From positions 76,890,073 through 76,954,072 of the forward strand of contig CP154954.1 in assembly GCA_039621445.1 (NCBI GenBank): a stretch of 64,000 nucleotides of DNA. The letters run 5' to 3'. Origin of the DNA: Euglena gracilis. Its lineage: Eukaryota > Euglenida > Euglenophyceae > Euglenales. Below, piece after piece: positions 55,754 through 64,000 of this stretch. Below the pieces are notes generated by a model, which was given only the letters and a program-made list of their open reading frames with translations, made no database searches and was not told the origin of the DNA. Position 1 is the first letter of the stretch, and every line of letters begins with the position of its first letter. The position numbers and the translations under genes are program-made.

Positions 55754-56105
55754 TTAAACCCCCCTCCCAAATAATACCCCCCCAAATAATAACCCCCCCC
55801 ACAAATAATAAAACTCCCCCTGAGGACCGACTTCGGCCGCCCAAATAATAAACCCCCCCTGGCAGGTGTGAACGCATAGATAAAAAAGACGACAAAAGCA
55901 AATTTTTCCAAAAACATAAAATTGGTGCAGAAAATCCCAAAACACCAAGAAAAAAAGTGACCAATGAGGGGTTTTGGGCAGATTTTGGATTTCATTTTTT
56001 TGCCCAAAAATAATGACCCCCCCCCAAATAATAACCCCCCCCCCCCGGGCCCCGACTTCGAGTGTCCAAATAATAAACCGGGGGTTTATTATTTGGGGTG
56101 TTTAT
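55754..56105. mobile_element. AAATAATAA-tipped MITE, inverted copy
   Basis: CCTCCCAAATAATACCCCCC to GGGTTTATTATTTGGGG, with GACCGACTTCGGCCGCCC, CTGGCAGGTGTGAACGC, AAATTGGTGCAGAAAAT and CCCGACTTCGAGTGTCC in the order expected for the reverse complement of 46,521-46,914. Confidence 0.65.
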
Positions 56106-56717
56106 TTGCATTTTTTTGCAGAATCCAAGGTCGTCATAATTTGCATTTTTTGTGCAATTTGCATCTGTGCAAATATGAGTGTATACAACCAGGCAAACCA
56201 ACCATGCCATTTTGCAAGTTTGCACCACATTTTCTTTTGGTGTCCATTTTTGGTGCATTTTTTTTGACTTTTTGACATTTTTGAAAAATGTGCAAGACAC
56301 TTTCTTGCCTATGCGTTTATGTGTCCTGTCAAAAAAAGTGCGAATGATTGTCCAAAGTATGCAGTGTTGAACAGCAATTCACGTTGCACAGTGAACATAT
56401 TTCCCTGAGTGAGGGGACTGAAGGAGATGAGATTTTTTCTCTCCAGAAAAGCGTACAATTTTTTTTGCATTTTTTTTTGCATTTTTTTGCATTCCATATT
56501 TTGACGGGCTTTGTGCATATCCCCCTCTGTTCAATTGGAGACTTCATGTGCAAAGTGCTCTTTGTGGGGAAATCTTCAAATGGTGGAGTGCATTTGAGGT
56601 TTTTCCATTAGGTTTCCCCTCTGCCTTTTCCTCTCCCCCCGACCCCTCGGGGGGTGGGGGCCAAGCACTTTTTTTATCCAGCAGTTCCCAACCAGGCTGT
56701 GGACCCCAGGGCAGTAT

Positions 56718-56797
56718 GGAAATCGGCCAAACAGTCAGGGTGGTGGGTGGGGGGGGTCGACCCCCCCCACCCACCACCCTGGCTGTTTGGCCGATTT
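56718..56797. repeat. Palindrome centred on GTCGAC
   Basis: AATCGGCCAAACAGTCAGGG, then TGGTGGGTGGGGG, mirrored around TCGA at 56,757-56,760 with one mismatch per arm of about 39 bases. A shorter relative lies at 56,893-56,925. Confidence 0.85.
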
Positions 56798-57426
56798 CCG
56801 TCGACCCCAGCACCAATTTTCGACCCCAAAAAAGTATTCCCGGCGCCTTTGGCACCGGAAAAATTATTAAAAAAATCTGTGAAAATTGCTGTGGTGGGTG
56901 GGGGGGGTCGACCCCCCCCCCCACCAGGAGTTCCCGTACAGTCCTGGTGGACCCCCGGAGGGTCGAACGGGAAAAATGTTGGCCTGGGCCGATTTTTTTT
57001 TTGGTGCAAAGCACGGATGGGCGTGTCCAAGGATGCATAAATGAATTTTCCCCAAAGTCCACCTCCCAAAATATGGCCATTCTTTCCCCCATTTTTCTTT
57101 TGTATTTTTTATTGAGTGTGGTGGAACAGGCCGGGCTGGACAGTTTTGAGGATCGTGTATGCTTTCCGATTTGAGATGTGCAAGGGATTTCTCCTTTGGG
57201 GGGGCGCACTTTTTGGGGAGGTGGTTTCGGATCCTTTGGGGGTGTGCACTTATTACCTACCCCCCCCCCCCGGGAAACTGTCATGCCCGAGAACCTGTCA
57301 GGGTCCCGCCCGTAAACTATTATTGCTCAAACACCGCCCTAGGGACCTGGGGTCAAGGACTGTGTGGTCCGTCTAGCTCTCACTCTCCCCATTAATGCAC
57401 ACCTGTCTGTTTATTTCACCTTTTAG

Positions 57427-57579
57427 TGCCTGGCTTGGTTTGATTGGCGTGTCCCTCAGGAGCGTGTCCCTCGTCGGCGAACCAGGCGGCGCAATCGCAG
57501 GAGAGGTTGCGCTCCCTCTGCAGAGCTGAGCAATGATGAAGCTGCAGGTCTACCTCGCCCGGAAACGACAGTTGATTGA
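57427..57579 (+). CDS. Arg-rich exon, unknown protein
   Basis: A strong acceptor (TTTATTTCACCTTTTAG) ends at 57,426. The frame reads CLAWFDWRVPQERVPRRRTR then RRNRRRGCAPSAELSNDEAA, with either a donor at 57,548 (GTCTAC) or a stop at 57,577-57,579. The Arg cluster resembles a nuclear-localisation or nucleic-acid-binding segment. Confidence 0.3.
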   Translation, partial: CLAWFDWRVPQERVPRRRTRRRNRRRGCAPSAELSNDEAAGLPRPETTVD

Positions 57580-57975
57580 AGGAAACCAGATTTTCTCCAC
57601 TCTGTGCTTTGGGATCAAAAACCAATGGTAAGGGGTTGCGATCCACCTGAAACACAGCAATCACTAATCAGTATCGAGCTCAAATTTTTTTGACAACTTT
57701 TAAAGTTCAACAAGTTTGCTCGATGTACAACGCTTGGGTGTCCATTTGTTCTTCGCCGCTTTTGCGCCATGGCCTGACCCCAAATCCAGTTAGACCATTG
57801 GATGGTCAGAGATTTGTAATTTGGGATATTGTGATGTTGTCGTGCTTATTTTTTTTGGCTTTTTTGGCTTTTTATAGTTTGGGGGGGGGGTGAGCATGCT
57901 TTTTCAGGGCATGCTTTTTCAGGGCCGTCGTATTTTTTTTGTTTTGCTTGTATTGTCTTCGGTTTCCGGGGAAAG

Positions 57976-58392
57976 GATGATATATTCACCCGTGATATTT
58001 ATTACGGGGGAAACAGGGTGCCCGCCGATGCAGGAGAATATTCTTTGAAAGCTCTTCGGACAGTGTGGCGAAATTGCGGTCGACTACCATATGATGGGTT
58101 GATAATATTTAGCTTCCAAATCAATCGGACACCACCCTTGTGTGTTCAAAAGCATCTTGCCCCAGGTTGTTAGGGGCTTCAAAAGGATTTCATAGTTGAG
58201 AAAAAATTTCCTGCAACCAATCTTTGCATTCATGGTGACTTTTTTTCCTTGCTTGGTTCACTTTGATTAGAAGTGCATTGCCGTGAGGGCACTCGCTGGG
58301 AAATGCAACGCTTGCCTAAGTTTGTTTTGGTAAACAACGCAAAAAGAACTTTGCAAGTCCCTCCTGTGTATGTCCCCCCGGCTTCTTTTTAG
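57976..58392 (+). CDS. Two-exon frame, unknown protein
   Basis: Exon 1 reads DDIFTRDIYYGGNRVPADAG, EYSLKALRTVWRNCGRLPYD and GLIIFSFQINRTPP to CVQKHLAP, ending at 58,165 (donor GTTGTT). Exon 2 starts at 58,271 after GATTAG and reads VHCREGTRWEMQRLPKFVLV then NNAKRTLQVPPVYVPPASF, stopping at 58,390-58,392. The junction restores a Glu codon in phase. The frame is open further upstream (VFGFRGK before 57,976), so the start is not fixed; a possible earlier exon ends near 57,833. Composition and splicing argue strongly for real coding, but I recognise no domain. Confidence 0.45.
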
Positions 58393-58758
58393 GACCCCCA
58401 TGCCACCGACCCAGCCCGGCGTGGACCTTCTGGGGACCCCCCAAACTTTGTATGACAGCACCTTCAAACCACTTTACGGCGCTTCGCACCGGAACCCAAA
58501 CCCAGGCCTCCGGCCCAGGACCCCCCCCCTGCCCAAGGGGAGCGGCCTGGCCCAGACCCTCCCCCCTGGGGTCTTTCAAGTCAGAAAGGAGCTGCTTGGG
58601 GCTAAAACTGAACCTGGACGTTGCTTTCGACCCCCCCCCTTAAAGGTTCCGGTGAGTTTGCACACTTGGTTTCCCATCGGTCCGCTTTTGGCCCACCGAC
58701 ACCTTCATTGGGGTGTGCACAAACAGTGGAATTGCTCTTTCCACCCGGTTCTTTGCAG

Positions 58759-59189
58759 ACGAAGAACCGACCCCGCAGCCTCTGCCGACCGCCCACCCTC
58801 CCCCGACCGCCGGTGCTTCCGCGCCGCCCGGCATCCTCGGGGATGGGGCGGCGCTTCCCTGCCCAGGTTGGCACCCAAGCCGGCAGTCCCCTCGGCTGGG
58901 AGGTTGGATGCCCAACGCCACCGAGGCTCGGTTTCTTTGTTGGCATGCCCTGGATGGGCATGCATGGACTCAGTCTTTTGTTGTTGGTTGAACAGGTATT
59001 CTTGAAAAGAGCTCTGTCCCGGGAATGGTGTGTGTTAGAGACGGTCCAACACCGGAGCAATGTCGCCACACTATGACTCTGCTGGGGTTTGATATCAAGG
59101 CTCGGGTCACAGGTGCGCCCAGGGCCCCCTCACACCGGCTTCCCATCGAACCCTTGGCCCCATCGTTCCGGACCTGCAGCGTGGGGTGA
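58759..59189 (+). CDS. Two-exon frame, Pro-rich then globular, unknown
   Basis: An acceptor (GTTCTTTGCAG) ends at 58,758. Exon 58,759-58,866 reads DEEPTPQPLPTAHPPPTAGA to GAALPCP. A GT-AG intron (58,867-58,995) joins it to GILEKSSVPGMVCVRDGPTP, EQCRHTMTLLGFDIKARVTG, ending at TGA 59,187-59,189. A competing frame across the same splice ends at 59,076. Codons are GC-rich compared with the surroundings. It may be the 3' end of the gene at 57,976 or separate. Confidence 0.35.
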
Positions 59190-59691
59190 GGCCTGCTGCT
59201 GCCATGCGGCCCCCAGTTCCAGCCATCCACAGCTCAGCCTGGGCTCTGTCGCCTCCAGCCCCCACCCTGCTCCATTTCCCCTGGGGCTCCAGGAAGCATC
59301 TGGGGCTCTCCCGCTGCTTCTTGCCCAACCTCCAAACACCTCACATTTTTGTGCTGCTGTTTCAAAGATTTCTTTTTTTGAGAAATTTACAGAACTTTGA
59401 CAGATTTTTGAAATCTTCACAATTTATATCTGTTCACAACAGTCAGAACATAATGCTGCATGACCTTTGGTTTTGAGCTCTTACATTTAAATTTGGCTGT
59501 GATTTTTCTGGAACTTTTTGTCAGCAAACCTTGTCTTTTTGTGACATTTTTTTTTGCCTTGTCGGCTTCGGGGTAAACCTTCAGAGGTGTTTGTTGCAGA
59601 ATACACGTAATATCTAGTCAACTGTTTTGTTTGTTCTGTGATTTTTCGTTGCTGTAATTGAAAAAAAATATCTCCAAATGTCACGTTACCC

Positions 59692-60528
<837 letters not shown>

Positions 60529-60529
60529 A

Positions 60530-61040
60530 ATATTCCCCAAGATTCCCTTCAATAAAGGATGTCCCATGCTACGTCGGTCTCTGTTCAAACCATTATTGAG
60601 GGCAGAGGCATACCACCGGCAGTGTGCAGAGAAAATCCCCAGATTTTTGTTGTGCAATTGTAGAGGTTTTATTCAAGTTTATATTTTATAGGATGCGTGC
60701 CAACAACTCAGCTGCAGCTGACTGATTTCTGCTGTAGGTCACCTGTAGCATGCCCCCCTCTCAGAGTGATAGGTTTCACACCTAAATTGAGACTGACCCA
60801 GAAAAATATTATCTATCAATGACCAACAACGGGGGTGATGACGCCTTTGACACGCATCCCTCGGGGGCTCAAAATACCCGTCGACCCTGCCTGCCATCCA
60901 CAGCACCTCAGGTGTGCATGTGTAAAAAGTGCACCTCAGGGGCTCTTTTTATAAGTACAGGGGCTGTGTGATTTGGAGCAGATATTTTGGTCTTTTTTTC
61001 CCACACAAAGCAGGTGTATGCAGGGCTCACAAAAAAGTCC
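60530..61040. other. No gene recognised
   Basis: Unique sequence between two microsatellites; only short frames without support. Confidence 0.35.
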
Positions 61041-61050
61041 TCCCCAGTTC

Positions 61051-61106
<56 letters not shown>
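61051..61106. repeat. (CA)n microsatellite
   Basis: About 26 uninterrupted CA units. Frames across it encode Thr-His repeats and are not genes. Confidence 0.95.
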
Positions 61107-61109
<3 letters not shown>

Positions 61110-61177
61110 AAACCTCCCCTCCGTGCAGAAAGCGCTTTGTGTCATGCTGTCAGCACGGGGATGCACCCACCCCACAG

Positions 61178-63612
61178 CTGGCCCATTCGACGACCCACAC
61201 AAACTGCATCCGGGGGATATGCGCTCGCCTGCAGTTGCTGGAGCACGAGTCAGCGGTGCTCCGGGAGCACCTCCACCACAGGTTCACTTATGCCGACAAA
61301 CAGGTGCTCTTTTGTGGATTTTTTTTTTGAATGGATGGGTTTGCAGCAGATCACGACAACTGTTTGTCACATGACGTTGGAAGCATGAAGTTTTGGATGC
61401 TGTCACATTCCCAAAATACACTGCACCCCAGGAATGGAAGATGCAAGCCAATCAATCAAGTGCCCCCCAATGGCCGTTGGTCGTTGGAGAATTCTGAAGG
61501 CACTTTTCCCCAGGCCCAACCCACCCTCCCATTTTCTTGAATACCCACCGACAACCCCCGAAATGAATCTGTGATCTCAACCACCACCTGAACGGCGCAC
61601 TGTTGGCTAAACCCAGGGGTTCATTCTGCAGGCGCCAGAAGTTCGATGGAAGTGAGAAATGCACTGAACACGTGGTGATGGTGGTTTTTGGATCAACGAC
61701 AATAGACTCAAGCCGCTGATCTCGCATTGCGGCCGCATTAGGTCCTTTGTAAGCTCTCTTTTTATTTCAAGTGTGCTTAAGGTGATTGACTGTTTTTCTG
61801 GAGCGACTGGCTGGTTTTGGGTTCTGAACCCCTTGGGTCGGCCAGAAATTGCCGAAAGTGGCTCATCCAGCACCAAAGGCACAGGAATTTTTTTTGAAAA
61901 TCGACCAGAATCCGTGGATTTTCAGCCATTCTGAACCAGTTGGTCAAGGAGGGAATGGGTTGACTGATTATTTTTCAACTGACTGGGTTTTTTTTGAAAT
62001 TTTAAAGTTCTCCCCTCCCCCCGGTTGGTTGGTAGGCAATGGTGTGGTTGGGATCCAGGTTTCTGAACTGGGAACTGGGGACACGTTGTTCCTCTGATAT
62101 GGAGTGCCACCATTTTTCTGGTGCCGAAACCTGGGGAAAAGGCACTCTGCAACATGAACCCAAGTGTTGATTCCCTTCCACCCAGAAATGAGAAATCACC
62201 CTAAGATACACAAAAACCCTGCATTTCCTGTGGGCAACTGCAACCCCCAGGTTGTGTTCTGGATGCCAGATGACAAATCCAACCCTTTGTTTGCTGTCTA
62301 AAGCCCTGCAGAACCTTGCGGCGGTTTTCGAAGTCAGCAACCTTCCGACACCACATATCTCAGAGGTGGAAATGCAGTGCGAAGCGAATCATTCGCTTGT
62401 GGTTGATGGAGGGGGGAAGGAAAATGTGGGACCGCCACCGATTGGCTCCCGTGGGTTTCCTGTAGGCTTTCAGGTAATCTCACCACCGCCGAGTTCTCCC
62501 GACATGCACACAGCACCATTTCCCCAGTTACACAAAGTCCGTCCTTGCACAAATTTGCTCGTTTGCCAGAATGTTCCATTCAAGCCAGATGAAGCACGCC
62601 CTATGCCTGCCTGTTTGGAGGTCAAAAGTTGATGCCATGAATCTATGGCATTCATTTTTTCATCTTCCTATGGTATTAGACCACTCACCACGAACGTTGC
62701 TGGTTTCTTTGAGTGGAGCATTTGTATATTTGAGCAAATTTTAGCAAATCATTTTGTGGAAATTCCCCAAATTTATTGGAAACCTTTACAGCAGAGTTTT
62801 CTGGGGAAGGGCAGAGTGGGAACCAGGCTTGCGCTTAGTCGGGTGCCTACCCCACGGGGGGGGGGTGCTAGGGGCAGGCACCCCATAGCACCCGATCCGA
62901 CCCCCCCGGGGGGGGGTAGGGGTTTGGGGGGTGCCTGCCCCTAGCAGGCACCCCCCTCCGACCCCGGCGCCGAAGGCGCCGGGGGCCCGGAAAAGGCCAT
63001 TTTCAATGAAATTTTTCTGGGTCCGGCCCGGACCCCTATCCCCCCCCGGGGGGTGTGCCTGCTAGGGGCAGGCACCCTATAGCACCCCCCCCCCCGCTTG
63101 GTAAGCACAAGCATGGTGGGAACGTCCACAAAATTGACGTTTTGTGCTCACGTCCTAGAGGATCGAAGGAATCCTGTCGGGGATTCCTTGATCCTGCGGC
63201 ATTGCACATCCCACAAGCACACAGGAGGGTTTTTTTTAATGGGCAAATCCACACATCTGCACACATAGGCTGAGCTTCATTCCTTCACTGAAAGACCCGA
63301 GGATCACGTTGTCAAGGATGGAACCTTTCATCGGTGTTTATTTTGATGGTTCAAAGGCTGGTCTGCCAATGCCCGAAATTGAGAGTCGAGATCGGGTCCC
63401 TTCGCCATCCTTATCATGCAGGGCACTTGTTCAACGGCACAAATGCCCCACAACTTTTCCAGAAGTCAAATTGTGGTATGGAGAGGGGCTCGGTTGCCCC
63501 CATGGAACCGTTGGACGCCATTCCCTGGGTCGTGGACGAGGGTGGCCGCCAGGGAGCGGTGAGGGAGCACCCGGCACCTGAAGGGAAGTTCGCCTTGGCC
63601 CTCAGGAGCTGA
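61178..63612 (+). CDS. Three-exon gene 3' part, unknown protein
   Basis: Exon 61,178-61,303 (after CACCCCACAG, before GTGCTC) reads GICARLQLLEHESAVLREHL then HHRFTYADKQ, helix-prone. Exon 62,312-62,473 (after GCCCTGCAG, before GTAATC) reads NLAAVFEVSNLPTPHISEVE to GKENVGPPPIGSRG. Exon 63,463-63,612 (after CAACTTTTCCAG) reads SNCGMERGSVAPMEPLDAIP to EGKFALALRS and a TGA. Every junction is phase 0 and each exon length is a multiple of three. Just before exon 2 another coding-like frame (NPQVVFWMPDDKSNPLFA, 62,230-62,297) meets it with a frame change, so exon 2 may really start earlier and carry a frameshift. An opposing minus-strand frame (62,002-62,340) competes. Exon 3 may start earlier, at 63,422. 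No domain is recognised. Confidence 0.4.
62855..63105. repeat. Cluster of GC palindromes with GCCTGCCCCTAGCAGGC units
   Basis: GGGGTGCTAGGGGCAGGCAC, GTGCCTGCCCCTAGCAGGCA and GTGCCTGCTAGGGGCAGGCA are inverted copies of one another, with C/G runs and a GGCGCCGAAGGCGCC hairpin at 62,967-62,982. Confidence 0.7.
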
Positions 63613-64000
63613 GAGGAGGGAAGGGGGGTGTTTGGCTGGGTTTCAAGCAGGTGTGCTCGTGGGGCAGGGCTGTGCCACTTGGACGGCACATCTCGCACTG
63701 AAGCTTTTGTTGGTCGGTGTGCGCATTTTTTCACAAACCAACCAAAAACTGACTTTGGCGCCGGCGTTGCCAGGGGTGAGGGCGATTGGACAAAATACAA
63801 CAAATTATCATTTTTGGCCCCGGCTCTCCGGGAGTTCCGTGTTTTTGCTTTTTTTTTTTGTTGTCGGAATGGCACAAAAACCCCTGGACCTATACTCCCA
63901 AAGGGAAAAAACGCCGACAAAAACACCAAAACCCCTGTACCGCAACCCCCTTTTCCTTTATGTCAACTGTCAGCACCAGGTGATGCTCTGGAGTTCCGAA

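Overview
This window is nuclear DNA of a eukaryote whose identity I cannot fix. The evidence is spliceosomal GT-AG introns of about 40-130 bases inside recognisable reading frames, degenerate TTAGGG repeats, long microsatellites, and eukaryote-type domains (armadillo, PHD finger, CCCH finger, pogo-type transposase). It is gene-poor and repeat-rich. Its most obvious trait is hundreds of G or C homopolymer runs, many of them at the tips of inverted-repeat elements. Nothing suggests a bacterial operon, plasmid, CRISPR array or virus. I found no convincing rRNA or tRNA gene.

Layout. 1-4,000: a telomere-repeat hairpin, then mosaic non-coding elements. 4,000-10,000: two minus-strand armadillo-repeat exons about 5.4 kb apart. 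10,000-16,000: G-tract cassettes and a duplicated block with a short exon. 15,800-25,000: fragments of a repeat family around a 272-codon (up to 345-codon) minus-strand ORF with a tryptophan-rich tail, a 1.3-kb tandem array, and the second copy of the duplicated block carrying a 775-base insertion. 25,000-31,000: a SINE-like repeat, five GC hairpins, and small TIR elements, some with target duplications. 31,700-34,100: a decayed pogo-like transposase, a minus-strand exon and a fold-back element. 35,700-41,700: inverted arrays, a cluster of near-perfect palindromes, a PHD-finger ORF and two minus-strand exons. 43,398-46,010: a 2.6-kb tetranucleotide array that changes strand. 46,500-56,100: three copies of a G-tipped non-autonomous element and the best gene of the window, a pogo-superfamily transposase with six introns inside 23-bp terminal inverted repeats (50,026-52,391). 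55,300-63,612: several short plus-strand exons joined by in-phase introns (unknown proteins), and at 59,690-60,530 a large AT-flanked inverted repeat with diverging telomere-like repeats at its centre.

Few host proteins can be named. The coherent stories are transposons: one near-complete cut-and-paste element, one decayed relative, and many short elements with inverted ends, several of which can be delimited by comparison with an empty or duplicated site in the same window. Most long ORFs here are artefacts of tandem repeats or G/C runs. Exon models were built by reading splice sites by eye and should be treated as hypotheses.
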